64,000 nt of DNA from Allopusillimonas lactea. GTDB taxonomy: Bacteria; Pseudomonadota; Gammaproteobacteria; Burkholderiales; Burkholderiaceae_B. The notes below the pieces were generated by a model. It saw only the letters and a program-made list of their open reading frames with translations, ran no database searches and was not told the DNA's origin. Shown here one piece after another: positions 1-7,693 of the stretch. Made by a program: the position numbers and the translations under genes. The stretch spans positions 62,001 through 126,000 of the forward strand of contig NZ_JAJJOZ010000002.1 in the NCBI RefSeq assembly GCF_021653995.1, given 5' to 3'. Positions within the stretch are counted from its first letter, which is position 1. The number at the start of each line of letters is the position of its first letter.

Positions 1-223
1 CGCGGCCCATGTCGGTGAGGACGGCCTTGCGACCGGTACGGTCGAACAACTGCACGCCAATATGCTGTTCCAGGCGCTGAATCTGGCCGCTGACGGCTCC
101 CTGCGTGAGGCCGATGTGAGCGCCGGCGCGTGCAAAGCTGCCGTGGCGTACGACGGCGATGAAAGTGCGTAGCTCTGTCAGCATGGTTTGGCTAGGGTCA
201 GGGTGTTCATCCGCGGAACTCAT
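1..223 (-). CDS. LysR-family transcriptional regulator, N-terminal part (cut by window edge)
   Basis: Reading the minus strand from an ATG at 223 gives a protein start rich in LysR features: TELRTFIAVVRHGSFARAGA, then LTQGAVSGQIQRLEQHIG and LFDRTGRKAVLT, which is the winged helix-turn-helix of LysR regulators. Only about 74 residues are inside the window; the effector-binding domain lies beyond position 1. A second in-frame ATG at 184 begins MLTELRTF and is an equally reasonable start, because neither ATG has a clear Shine-Dalgarno sequence. The gene is divergent from the RraA-like/aminotransferase/RidA operon, the usual arrangement for a LysR protein controlling its neighbour. The inducer cannot be deduced. 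Confidence 0.85.
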   Translation of the reverse strand, partial: MSSADEHPDPSQTMLTELRTFIAVVRHGSFARAGAHIGLTQGAVSGQIQRLEQHIGVQLFDRTGRKAVLTDMGR

Positions 224-465
224 CAGCAAAAATGATGATTAACATAAGAAATTATCGCTTTTTCTCTGCCAATTCTAATGTGAAACTGACGGTGAGCGGC
301 ATAAGCCCCTTATGGCGGCAAAAGCCCGTTACCACGGCAAAAGCCATGATCCCCCGCAAGCCGCCATCGCTTATGTCCCGTATCGCCAAAAAAAGATCCG
401 AGAGGCCGGCGGCAGGCAGAGCGAGCGGCGGCCCGCCGTGCTGTATTCAACAACAGGAGCCCAGC
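224..465. promoter_or_regulatory. divergent intergenic region between LysR gene and RraA-like operon
   Basis: This 242-base stretch carries no credible gene; an open frame runs through it into the aldolase gene, but the aldolase's own start is at 466. It is AT-rich near the LysR gene and includes ATAA-gaaa-TTAT (244-255), a short dyad of the size LysR proteins bind. Two identical 11-base copies of CGGCAAAAGCC lie at 316-326 and 335-345, 19 bases apart. An AGGAGC ribosome binding site (455-460) precedes the aldolase start. The regulatory role is inferred from position. Confidence 0.45.
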
Positions 466-1176
466 ATGACATTAGATAACCGGGCACTCGAGATCCTCCA
501 GGAGGTGACGACTGCGACGATCACCACAGTACTGCTCAAGAAAGGCCTGCGCCACACCTGGCTGCGCGGTGCTCAGCCGCTGGCGCAAGGGCTGTCGCGC
601 GTGGTGGGCCCCGCTTTCACGCTGCGCTTTATCCCGGCTCGCGAAGACTTGGCAACGCCAGAATCCTGGCGCTCGCCCACCTCTACCCGTGCAGCGATCG
701 AGGCCATGCCGGAAGGCGTGGTGGCGGTGATCGACGCCTTCGGCACGACGGATGCCGGTGTCTGGGGCGACATTCTGTGCGAGCGTATGGTGCGGCGTAA
801 GGTTGCGGGCATGGTGACCGATGGCGTAGTGCGCGACGCTGCAGGCGTGATCGCGTCGGGGCTGCCAGTGTGGTCGCGCGGGCAGGCGGCGCCGCCCTCC
901 GTGGCAGGCCTGACGTTCGCCGGCTGGCAGGAGCCTATCGGCTGCGGCGGCGTGGCCGTTTACCCGGGGGACATCATTGTTGCTGACCAGGACGGTGTGG
1001 TGTCGATACCGGCTGCCTACCTGGACGACGTATTGGCCTTGGCGCCCGAACAGGAACGCCTGGAGGCATGGACCATCGAGCAGGTGCGCGCTGGCCATGC
1101 ACTGCCAGGCCTGTATCCGGCCAACGAAGAAAACCTTGCGCGCTACGAGGCGTTCAAGCGTGGCGCGCAAGGTTAA
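466..1176 (+). CDS. RraA-like / 4-hydroxy-4-methyl-2-oxoglutarate aldolase family protein
   Basis: A 236-residue protein of the RraA-like fold, a family that includes pyruvate aldolases for 4-hydroxy-2-oxo acids and oxaloacetate decarboxylases. The signature region is visible: GVWGDIL near residues 98-104 and TDGVVRD near 118-124, which supply the metal/substrate Asp and Arg in characterised members. The start at 466 is chosen because AGGAGC lies 5 bases upstream and family homology begins there; the frame is open further upstream but that part is intergenic. It heads an operon with an aminotransferase and a RidA protein, which suggests cleavage of a hydroxy-oxo acid made by transamination. 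True RraA (RNase E inhibitor) activity is unlikely given the context. Substrate unknown. Confidence 0.8.
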   Translation: MTLDNRALEILQEVTTATITTVLLKKGLRHTWLRGAQPLAQGLSRVVGPAFTLRFIPAREDLATPESWRSPTSTRAAIEAMPEGVVAVIDAFGTTDAGVWGDILCERMVRRKVAGMVTDGVVRDAAGVIASGLPVWSRGQAAPPSVAGLTFAGWQEPIGCGGVAVYPGDIIVADQDGVVSIPAAYLDDVLALAPEQERLEAWTIEQVRAGHALPGLYPANEENLARYEAFKRGAQG

Positions 1177-1243
1177 CGCATACAACGCATGAGCGTCCGC
1201 CAAGCACGACGCGGCCGACCCATTAATTTCAAGAGGCAAGACC

Positions 1244-2461
1244 ATGGATTGGATCAGTGAAAAATTCAGGAAGCTGGGCACAGACGACGCGCCTGGCCAG
1301 GAGGTGCGGCAACAGAACGACAGAGCCGCACTGCAACTCAAGGGACACGACCTACCCGGCCGGCCGGTGGACTTCTCGCACGGCGATGTGGATGCATTCA
1401 CGCCCATCCCGGGCGCCTTCGAAGCCTTTGCGGCAGGTGTTGAACGTGGGGGCGCACAAGCCTATACGGAATACCGTGGCGCTCTGGCGATCCGGCAGGA
1501 TCTGGCCGCGAAGCTGACCGCCTTTACCGGCAGCCCGGTGCAGGGCGACGATGACATGATAATCACGTCGGGCACACAAGGCGCGCTGTTCCTGGCTGTG
1601 GCCTGCACAGTCGCGCGTGGCACCAAAGTGGCCATTGTCCAGCCCGACTATTTCGCCAACCGCAAGCTGGTGGAATTCTTCGAAGGCGACATGGTGCCGG
1701 TGCGCATGGATTACCTGGGCGCCCGGGCGGGTGCAGGCTTGGACCTCACGCAGTTGGAAGACGCTTTCAAGGCGGGGGTGAAAGTGTTTCTGTTCTCCAA
1801 TCCTAACAATCCCGCCGGGGTCATCTACTCGTCCGGTGAAATCCGCGATATCGCATCGCTGGCGTCGCGCTATGGTGTCACGGTCATCGTGGACCAGCTA
1901 TATTCCCGGCTGCTGTATTCCGATGCGGCCTACACGCATCTGCGCGCCCAGGCCGTCGACCAAGAGAACGTCATTACCATTATTGGCCCGTCCAAGACAG
2001 AGTCCATGAGCGGCTACCGCCTGGGTGTAGCGTTTGGCGCGCCCGCAATCATCAGCCGCATGGAGAAGCTGCAGGCCATCGTTTCATTGCGCGCGGCCGG
2101 CTACAATCAGGCGGTGCTCAAGACATGGTTTGATGAGCCAGCGGGCTGGATGACGCAGCGCATCGCATACCATCAAGCCATCCGCGACGACCTGCTGGCG
2201 CTGTTGCGGACGGTGGGTGGGCTCGAGGCGCGTACGCCCGAGGCCGGCAGTTATTTGTTCCCGCGTCTGCCCGAGCTGTCCATCCCGCCCGCCAATTTTG
2301 TGCGCGCCCTGCGTCTGCAAGCCGGGGTGACGGTCACGCCGGGCACAGAATTCAGCCCCCATGCAGCAAACAGCATACGTTTCAACTTTTCGCAGGATCA
2401 CCAGGCGGCGGTACAGGCGGTCGAACGTACGGTTGCCCTGATCGCGCGATACCGTCGATAG
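1244..2461 (+). CDS. pyridoxal-phosphate aminotransferase, class I/II (fold type I)
   Basis: A 405-residue fold-type I aminotransferase. Visible signatures are TSGTQGAL (phosphate-binding loop, about 108-115), SNPNNPAG (about 184-191), VDQLYSR (cofactor Asp and Tyr) and GPSKTESMSGYRLG with Lys251 as the Schiff-base lysine. An Arg in the C-terminal IRFNFSQ segment would bind the substrate carboxylate. It lies 67 bases after the RraA-like gene and 14 bases before the RidA gene, in one likely transcript. In this context it probably converts an amino acid to the 2-oxo acid used by the aldolase, with RidA clearing reactive enamine/imine by-products. Specificity within class I/II cannot be read from sequence. 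Confidence 0.88.
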   Translation: MDWISEKFRKLGTDDAPGQEVRQQNDRAALQLKGHDLPGRPVDFSHGDVDAFTPIPGAFEAFAAGVERGGAQAYTEYRGALAIRQDLAAKLTAFTGSPVQGDDDMIITSGTQGALFLAVACTVARGTKVAIVQPDYFANRKLVEFFEGDMVPVRMDYLGARAGAGLDLTQLEDAFKAGVKVFLFSNPNNPAGVIYSSGEIRDIASLASRYGVTVIVDQLYSRLLYSDAAYTHLRAQAVDQENVITIIGPSKTESMSGYRLGVAFGAPAIISRMEKLQAIVSLRAAGYNQAVLKTWFDEPAGWMTQRIAYHQAIRDDLLALLRTVGGLEARTPEAGSYLFPRLPELSIPPANFVRALRLQAGVTVTPGTEFSPHAANSIRFNFSQDHQAAVQAVERTVALIARYRR

Positions 2462-2475
2462 GAACCCCACCACTC

Positions 2476-2910
2476 ATGCCGCAAACCACCCAGTCACCCA
2501 AGCCGCAGGGCCGCTACGCGCCCGCCACCCGCGACGGCAACCGTATCTTCACCGCCGGCATGACGCCACGTCGTGATGGCGCCCTCATCATGCAAGGCAA
2601 GATCGATGCGCAGACGCCAGCCGAGCATTACCGGCCGGCGGTCGAGTTGGCGGCCGCCAACGCGCTGCGCGCTGCGCACGACTTGCTGGCCGATGGCGAG
2701 CGCATCGGCCGCGTGCTGAATATGACGGTATACGTGGCGGCCCAGGAGCCATTCACGACACATTCATCAATCGCCGATTTCGCTTCCGGCTATTTGTACG
2801 ACACGCTGGGCGATGCCGGCATCGGCAGCCGCACCGCCATCGGCGTGCAGTCGCTGCCAGGTAATGCGCCGGTCGAGATCGCGCTGGTCGTGGCGGTGGC
2901 GGCGGGATGA
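2476..2910 (+). CDS. RidA/YjgF/UK114-family protein
   Basis: A 144-residue RidA-superfamily protein. It shows GRYAPATRDGNRIFTAGMTP at the N-terminus, a central segment on bookkeeping of conversion (ANALRAAHDLLADG), and the C-terminal IGVQSLPGNAPVEIALVVAV that carries the family's proline/glutamate region; the canonical catalytic Arg position before the last strand (usually R near SLPxxxxVEI) is replaced by a GVQSLPGN context, closer to the non-RidA subgroups than to archetypal RidA. Archetypal RidA hydrolyses enamines released by pyridoxal-phosphate enzymes, which fits the aminotransferase 14 bases upstream. It is the last gene of the three-gene operon. Confidence 0.82.
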   Translation: MPQTTQSPKPQGRYAPATRDGNRIFTAGMTPRRDGALIMQGKIDAQTPAEHYRPAVELAAANALRAAHDLLADGERIGRVLNMTVYVAAQEPFTTHSSIADFASGYLYDTLGDAGIGSRTAIGVQSLPGNAPVEIALVVAVAAG

Positions 2911-3055
2911 TCGGCCTGGCTGCCTGGCCCTTCCTCTTCAACTGAGCCCGGCGTCCGGCCGCCCGCTCATTCCGCCGTGGCAGCCCGGTTCGTCGCGTGC
3001 CTGTCGTTTTTCCACCAAGCAGGGGGGTGCGGGAGGGCGCAGCCGGCATTGCTGC
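2911..3055. other. intergenic gap before the ribosomal promoter
   Basis: About 145 bases with no credible reading frame. It holds the 3' end of the RidA transcript and GC-rich sequence without a clear intrinsic terminator followed by a T tract. No remnant of rpsJ (ribosomal protein S10), the usual gene before rplC, is present. Confidence 0.5.
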
Positions 3056-3085
3056 TTGCTATCACCTATTGACTCATGCTAAATT
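3056..3085 (+). promoter_or_regulatory. putative sigma-70 promoter for the rplC operon
   Basis: TTGCTA (3056-3061) and TAAATT (3080-3085) are separated by 18 bases, and TGC directly before TAAATT makes an extended -10 element. A TTGACT at 3070 is too close to this -10 to act as its -35. Transcription would begin near 3092, giving a leader of roughly 119 bases before rplC. A promoter is needed here because the cluster starts at rplC. Confidence 0.45.
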
Positions 3086-3091
3086 ACGAGG

Positions 3092-3210
3092 CTTAGCCAA
3101 AAAAGCTTTGGTTAAATAGATTCGTGTATGCAATGGCCCGCTGGTTGCACAGCGGGCGCATGTATACGGTAATTAGCCCCGACCAATCGCAGTCGGGAAT
3201 GGAGAAAACA
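3092..3210 (+). promoter_or_regulatory. structured 5' leader of the rplC operon
   Basis: Three stem-loops can be drawn: CCAAA/TTTGG (3097-3111), GCCCGCTG/CAGCGGGC with loop GTTGCA (3136-3157), and CCCGAC/GTCGGG (3178-3197). The last ends three bases before the GGAG ribosome binding site (3201-3204) of rplC. In enterobacteria, L4 represses the S10 operon through a leader hairpin upstream of rpsJ; whether this unrelated-looking leader does something similar is inference. Confidence 0.4.
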
Positions 3211-3900
3211 ATGTCGAACCCGACACCTACGCCTGCCGCGCATCGGCTGGGCCTGGTAGGGCGTAAGGTCGGCATGACCCGTATTTTCACCGAGGAAGGC
3301 GAGTCCATCCCGGTGACTGTGCTGGACGTGTCGAACAACCGCGTTACCCAGGTCAAGTCGCCAGAAACCGATGGCTACGCTGCCATTCAGGTTGCCTACG
3401 GCACCCGTCGCGCCACGCGCGTGAACAAGGCCCTGGCAGGCCAATATGCCAAAGCCGGCGTCGAAGCTGGCAGCATCCTCAAAGAGTTTCGCCTCGATCC
3501 CGCCAAAGCGGCTGAATTCACAGCCGGTTCCGTTGTGGCCGTCGAAAGCGTATTCGAAGCCGGCCAAAAGGTCGACGTCACGGGCACCACGATCGGTAAA
3601 GGCTTTGCCGGTACCATCAAGCGCCACAACTTCAGTTCGCAGCGCGCGTCGCACGGTAACTCCCGTTCGCACCGCGTTCCGGGCTCGATCGGTCAGGCAC
3701 AGGATCCGGGTCGCATCTTCCCCGGCAAGAAAATGTCCGGCCATCTGGGTGACGTTACCCGTACCGTTCAAAACCTCGACATCGTGCGTGTCGATGCCGA
3801 ACGCGGTCTGCTTTTGGTCAAGGGCGCTGTCCCCGGCCACAAGAATTCCGACGTTGTCGTGCGTCCCGCCATCAAGATGTCGGCCAAGAAAGGAGCCTAA
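3211..3900 (+). CDS. rplC: 50S ribosomal protein L3
   Basis: A 229-residue L3, one of the first proteins to bind 23S rRNA and part of the peptidyl-transferase region. The N-terminus LGLVGRKVGMTRIF and the central loop SHRVPGSIGQ are diagnostic; the loop includes the Gln methylated by PrmB in relatives. The start at 3211 is chosen over an upstream in-frame ATG (3124) because GGAG lies at 3201-3204 and the N-terminus then matches L3 with a short SNPTPTPAAH extension. It opens the operon here, with rplD 2 bases downstream. Confidence 0.98.
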   Translation: MSNPTPTPAAHRLGLVGRKVGMTRIFTEEGESIPVTVLDVSNNRVTQVKSPETDGYAAIQVAYGTRRATRVNKALAGQYAKAGVEAGSILKEFRLDPAKAAEFTAGSVVAVESVFEAGQKVDVTGTTIGKGFAGTIKRHNFSSQRASHGNSRSHRVPGSIGQAQDPGRIFPGKKMSGHLGDVTRTVQNLDIVRVDAERGLLLVKGAVPGHKNSDVVVRPAIKMSAKKGA

Positions 3901-3902
3901 AC

Positions 3903-4520
3903 ATGGAACTCAAGCTCCTGAATGACAACGGTCAGGCTTCCACCGTTGCCGCGCCCGACACCATCTTCGGCCGCGACTTCAACGAAGCGCTCGTGCACCA
4001 GATCGTGGTGGCCTTCCAGGCCAATGCTCGTGCCGGCAACCGCGCGCAATTGACGCGCGCCGAAGTCAAGCACAGCACCAAGAAGCCATGGCGCCAGAAA
4101 GGCACGGGCCGCGCCCGCGCCGGTATGACGTCCTCGCCGCTGTGGCGTGGGGGTGGTCGCACATTCCCCAACTCGCCCGACGAGAACTTCTCGCAAAAGG
4201 TCAACAAGAAGATGTATCGCGCCGGCCTGCGTGCGATCCTCTCCCAGTTGGCGCGTGAAGACCGCATCGCCGTCGTCGACAGCTTCGCCCTCGAAGCCCC
4301 CAAGACCAAGCTTGCTGCACAAAAGCTGAAAGACCTTGGCCTGGAGTCGGTGCTCATCATCACCGACGCGCTCGACGAAAACGTTTACCTCGCTACGCGC
4401 AACCTGCCTCACGTTGCCGTGGTCGAACCGCGCTACGCCGATCCGCTTTCCCTGATCCACTACAAAAACGTGTTGATCACCAAGCCGGCTATCGCTCAAC
4501 TCGAGGAGATGTTGGGATGA
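3903..4520 (+). CDS. rplD: 50S ribosomal protein L4
   Basis: A 205-residue L4 with the extended loop near residues 40-95 (QLTRAEVKHSTKKPWRQKG, then TGRARAGM and SPLWRGGG) that reaches into the exit tunnel. In Escherichia coli L4 also represses its own operon; that mechanism depends on an S10 leader that is not obviously present here. Its stop overlaps the rplW start by 4 bases (ATGA at 4517-4520), so the two are probably translationally coupled. Confidence 0.98.
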   Translation: MELKLLNDNGQASTVAAPDTIFGRDFNEALVHQIVVAFQANARAGNRAQLTRAEVKHSTKKPWRQKGTGRARAGMTSSPLWRGGGRTFPNSPDENFSQKVNKKMYRAGLRAILSQLAREDRIAVVDSFALEAPKTKLAAQKLKDLGLESVLIITDALDENVYLATRNLPHVAVVEPRYADPLSLIHYKNVLITKPAIAQLEEMLG

Positions 4521-4813
4521 ACGCCGCACGTCTGATGCAAATAATCCTGGCTCCGGTCGTGACTGAAAAAGCCACGTTCGTAGCAGAAAAGAACCAGCAG
4601 ATCGCTTTCCGCGTCGTTCCCGACGCCACCAAGCAGGAAGTCAAGGCTGCCGTCGAGCTCCTCTTCAAGGTTGAGGTCGAGTCCGTGCAGGTCCTGAACC
4701 GCAAGGGTAAAGAAAAGCGTTTCGGCCGTTTTGTCGGTCGCCGCCGTAACGAACGCAAGGCTTATGTCTCGCTCAAAGACGGTCAGGAAATCGACTTTAC
4801 GGAGGTGAACTAA
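4517..4813 (+). CDS. rplW: 50S ribosomal protein L23
   Basis: A 98-residue L23, the protein at the tunnel exit that docks trigger factor and the signal recognition particle. ILAPVVTEKATFVAEK at the N-terminus and VLNRKGKEKRFGRFVGRR in the loop are typical. The start overlaps the end of rplD by 4 bases and its stop is directly followed by the rplB ATG without a gap. Confidence 0.98.
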   Translation: MNAARLMQIILAPVVTEKATFVAEKNQQIAFRVVPDATKQEVKAAVELLFKVEVESVQVLNRKGKEKRFGRFVGRRRNERKAYVSLKDGQEIDFTEVN

Positions 4814-5641
4814 ATGGCACTCGTAAAAGTCAAGCCTACTTCGGCTGGCCGCCGCGGCATGATCAAGGTGGTACACCCTGAGCTGCACAAGGGCGCGCCC
4901 TACGCCGGTCTGGTCGAAAAGCAATCGCGCGGTTCCGGCCGCAACAACAATGGTCACGTCACGGTTCGCCACCGTGGGGGCGGTCACAAGCAACACTACC
5001 GCGTGGTCGATTTCCGTCGCAACAAAGACGGCATCCCCGCCAAGGTCGAGCGCCTCGAGTACGACCCCAACCGCACTGCGCACATTGCGCTGCTGTGCTA
5101 CGCCGACGGCGAGCGCCGCTACATCATCGCCCCTCGTGGCCTTGAAGTCGGTGCAACGCTGCTCTCCGGCATGGATGCCCCCATCCGCGCTGGTAACACA
5201 TTGCCTATCCGCAACATCCCCGTGGGTGCCACCATCCACTGCATCGAGATGCTGCCTGGCAAGGGTGCGCAAATGGCCCGTTCGGCCGGCGCATCCGCTG
5301 TGCTGCTGGCTCGCGAAGGCACCTACGCGCAGGTTCGCCTGCGTTCGGGCGAAGTCCGTCGCGTACACATCGACTGCCGCGCAACCATTGGCGAAGTCGG
5401 TAACGAAGATCACAGCTTGCGTCAATATGGCAAGGCTGGCGCCATGCGCTGGCGTGGTATCCGCCCGACCGTTCGTGGTGTTGCCATGAACCCGGTGGAT
5501 CACCCGCACGGTGGTGGTGAAGGCCGTACCGGCGAGGGCCGCGAGCCGGTGTCCCCATGGGGTACACCGACCAAGGGCTATCGCACCCGTCGTAACAAGC
5601 GCACGGACAATATGATTGTCTCGCGTCGCAAGCGCAAGTAA
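4814..5641 (+). CDS. rplB: 50S ribosomal protein L2
   Basis: A 275-residue L2 of normal length. L2 helps subunit association and supports peptidyl transfer. The conserved C-terminal stretch VAMNPVDHPHGGGEGRTG holds the functionally important His, and SRGSGRNNNGHVTVRHRGGG is typical of the N-terminal half. It starts immediately after the rplW stop and lies 12 bases before rpsS. Confidence 0.98.
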   Translation: MALVKVKPTSAGRRGMIKVVHPELHKGAPYAGLVEKQSRGSGRNNNGHVTVRHRGGGHKQHYRVVDFRRNKDGIPAKVERLEYDPNRTAHIALLCYADGERRYIIAPRGLEVGATLLSGMDAPIRAGNTLPIRNIPVGATIHCIEMLPGKGAQMARSAGASAVLLAREGTYAQVRLRSGEVRRVHIDCRATIGEVGNEDHSLRQYGKAGAMRWRGIRPTVRGVAMNPVDHPHGGGEGRTGEGREPVSPWGTPTKGYRTRRNKRTDNMIVSRRKRK

Positions 5642-5653
5642 GGGGCGAACACT

Positions 5654-5929
5654 ATGTCACGTTCGATCAAGAAAGGCCCATTCGTCGATGCGCATCTGAT
5701 CAAAAAGATCGATGCGGCCGTCGAAGGCAAAGACAAAAAGCCGATCAAAACCTGGTCGCGCCGTTCCACCATCCTGCCCGAGTTCATTGGGCTGACGATT
5801 GCTGTGCACAATGGCCGCCAGCACGTTCCCGTTTACATCAACGAGAACATGGTCGGTCACAAGCTCGGCGAGTTCGCGCTTACCCGTACGTTCAAGGGTC
5901 ACGCCGCGGACAAAAAGTCCAAGAGGTAA
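5654..5929 (+). CDS. rpsS: 30S ribosomal protein S19
   Basis: A 91-residue S19, a protein of the 30S head that contacts the A-site tRNA and S13. SIKKGPFVDAHLIKKI and the C-terminal GEFALTRTFKGHAADKK are diagnostic. It lies 12 bases after rplB and 3 bases before rplV. Confidence 0.98.
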   Translation: MSRSIKKGPFVDAHLIKKIDAAVEGKDKKPIKTWSRRSTILPEFIGLTIAVHNGRQHVPVYINENMVGHKLGEFALTRTFKGHAADKKSKR

Positions 5930-5932
5930 GTG

Positions 5933-6262
5933 ATGGAAACTACAGCAATTATCCGTGGCGTTCACATTTCGGCCCAGAAAACGCGCCTTGTTGCGGATCT
6001 CATCCGCGGCAAGTCCGTTGCCCAGGCGCTGAACATCCTGACGTTCACTCCCAAGAAAGCAGCGGGCATCCTCAAGAAGGCGCTGGAGTCCGCTATCGCC
6101 AACGCCGAGCACAACGACGGCGCTGACATCGATGAGCTCAAGGTCACGACTATCTACGTCGACAAGGGCGAATCGATGAAGCGTTTCTCCGCCCGTGCCA
6201 AGGGCCGCGGTAACCGTATCGAGAAGCAGACCTGCCACATTGTGGTCAAGGTCGGGGCTTAA
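5933..6262 (+). CDS. rplV: 50S ribosomal protein L22
   Basis: A 109-residue L22, whose long hairpin lines the exit tunnel near the macrolide site. GVHISAQKTRLVADLIRGK and the hairpin GESMKRFSARAKGRGNRI are visible. The ATG at 5933 is preferred to the in-frame GTG three bases earlier, since AAGAGG (5921-5926, inside rpsS) is then 6 bases away and the protein begins METTAIIRG as in relatives. Confidence 0.97.
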   Translation: METTAIIRGVHISAQKTRLVADLIRGKSVAQALNILTFTPKKAAGILKKALESAIANAEHNDGADIDELKVTTIYVDKGESMKRFSARAKGRGNRIEKQTCHIVVKVGA

Positions 6263-6271
6263 GGAGTCGCA

Positions 6272-7069
6272 ATGGGACAGAAAATTCACCCGATTGGGTT
6301 CCGCCTCGCCGTCAACCGCAACTGGAGCTCGCGCTGGTACGCCGACGACAAGCAGTTTGGCAGCATGCTCGGTGAAGATATCCGCGTCCGCGAATATCTC
6401 AAGAAGAAGCTCAAGAACGCTTCGGTTGGCCGCGTGGTCATCGAGCGCCCCGCCAAGAACGCACGCATCACGATTTTCTCGGCTCGCCCGGGCGTCGTGA
6501 TCGGTAAGCGTGGCGAGGACATCGAAAGCCTGAAGTCCGATCTGCAGCGTCTGATGGGCGTGCCCGTGCACGTCAACATCGAAGAAGTGCGCAAGCCGGA
6601 AACCGATGCTCAACTGATCGCCGATTCCATTGCCCAGCAATTGGAAAAGCGCATTATGTTCCGCCGCGCCATGAAACGCGCCATGCAGAACGCCATGCGT
6701 CTGGGTGCCCAGGGCATCAAGATCATGAGTTCGGGTCGTCTGAACGGTATCGAAATCGCCCGTACCGAATGGTATCGCGAAGGCCGTGTGCCCCTGCACA
6801 CCCTGCGCGCCAACATCGACTACGGCACGTCCGAAGCCCAGACGACGTACGGCATCATTGGTATCAAAGTGTGGGTCTACAAGGGCGACATGCTGCCCAA
6901 CGGCGAATACCCCGCCGAGACCGCTGCACCGCGCGAAGACGAACGCCGTCCGCGCCGCCCCCGTGGCGAGCGCCCCGAAGGCCGTCGCCCCGGTGGCCGT
7001 GGTCGTGGCCCTCGTAAAGACGCTGGCGCACCGGGTGGTGCCGCGCCTGCCGCGTCCGAAGGAGAATAA
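6272..7069 (+). CDS. rpsC: 30S ribosomal protein S3
   Basis: A 265-residue S3, part of the mRNA entry site and helicase centre. GQKIHPIGFRL at the start and the KH-domain motif GVVIGKRGEDIESL are clear. It is about 30 residues longer than the enterobacterial protein because of a C-terminal tail rich in Arg, Gly and Pro (from about residue 220). Such tails are common in Burkholderiales S3, so I do not treat this as a fusion. It lies 9 bases after rplV and 3 before rplP. Confidence 0.98.
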   Translation: MGQKIHPIGFRLAVNRNWSSRWYADDKQFGSMLGEDIRVREYLKKKLKNASVGRVVIERPAKNARITIFSARPGVVIGKRGEDIESLKSDLQRLMGVPVHVNIEEVRKPETDAQLIADSIAQQLEKRIMFRRAMKRAMQNAMRLGAQGIKIMSSGRLNGIEIARTEWYREGRVPLHTLRANIDYGTSEAQTTYGIIGIKVWVYKGDMLPNGEYPAETAAPREDERRPRRPRGERPEGRRPGGRGRGPRKDAGAPGGAAPAASEGE

Positions 7070-7072
7070 AAC

Positions 7073-7489
7073 ATGCTGCAACCTTCCCGCAGGAAATACC
7101 GCAAAGAGCAAAAAGGCCGCAATACCGGTCTGGCTACGCGCGGTGCCCAGGTATCGTTCGGCGAGTTCGGTCTGAAGGCCACTGGTCGTGGCCGCCTGAC
7201 GGCTCGCCAGATCGAAGCCGCTCGTCGTGCGATCAACCGTCACATCAAGCGTGGCGGCCGTATCTGGATCCGCATCTTTCCGGACAAGCCCATTTCGCAG
7301 AAGCCTGCCGAAGTTCGTATGGGTAACGGTAAGGGCAACCCGGAATATTGGGTCGCTGAAATTCAACCCGGCAAGGTGCTGTACGAGATGGAAGGCGTGA
7401 GCGAAGAACTCGCGCGTGAAGCTTTCCGCCTGGCCGCCGCCAAGCTGCCGATCAGCACCACGTTCGTGGCGCGTCACGTCGGCGCTTAA
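7073..7489 (+). CDS. rplP: 50S ribosomal protein L16
   Basis: A 138-residue L16, which positions tRNA in the A site. MLQPSRRKYRKEQKGRNTG and the central RRAINRHIKRGGRIWIRIFP (with the Arg hydroxylated in some bacteria) identify it. It follows rpsC by 3 bases and precedes rpmC by 11. Confidence 0.98.
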   Translation: MLQPSRRKYRKEQKGRNTGLATRGAQVSFGEFGLKATGRGRLTARQIEAARRAINRHIKRGGRIWIRIFPDKPISQKPAEVRMGNGKGNPEYWVAEIQPGKVLYEMEGVSEELAREAFRLAAAKLPISTTFVARHVGA

Positions 7490-7500
7490 GGAGACCTGTA

Positions 7501-7692
7501 ATGAAAGCCAGCGAACTCCGTTCCAAATCCGCCGCCGAGCTCAATACCGAGCTCGAAAGCCTGCTGAAGGCACAATTCAATCTGCGTATGCAGCGTGCCA
7601 CCCAGCAGCTTTCCAACACCAGCCAGCTTGGTAAGGTTCGCCGCGATATCGCGCGCGTCCGCACCATCATGACTGAGAACGCAGGAAAGTAA
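7501..7692 (+). CDS. rpmC: 50S ribosomal protein L29
   Basis: A 63-residue L29, a small helical hairpin near the tunnel exit and L23. MKASELRSKSAAELNTEL and QLGKVRRDIARVRTIM fit the family. The stop is one base before the rpsQ ATG. Confidence 0.97.
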   Translation: MKASELRSKSAAELNTELESLLKAQFNLRMQRATQQLSNTSQLGKVRRDIARVRTIMTENAGK

Positions 7693-7693
7693 A

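Noticed and set aside
7000..7069. Arg/Gly/Pro-rich tail of S3 as a fused extra domain
   Set aside because: Comparable low-complexity tails occur in S3 of other Burkholderiales, so it is not unusual.
5657..7477. Open frame of 606 codons on the minus strand across rpsS to rplP
   Set aside because: It is antisense to five certain ribosomal protein genes; high GC leaves such frames open, and its translation has no recognisable domain.
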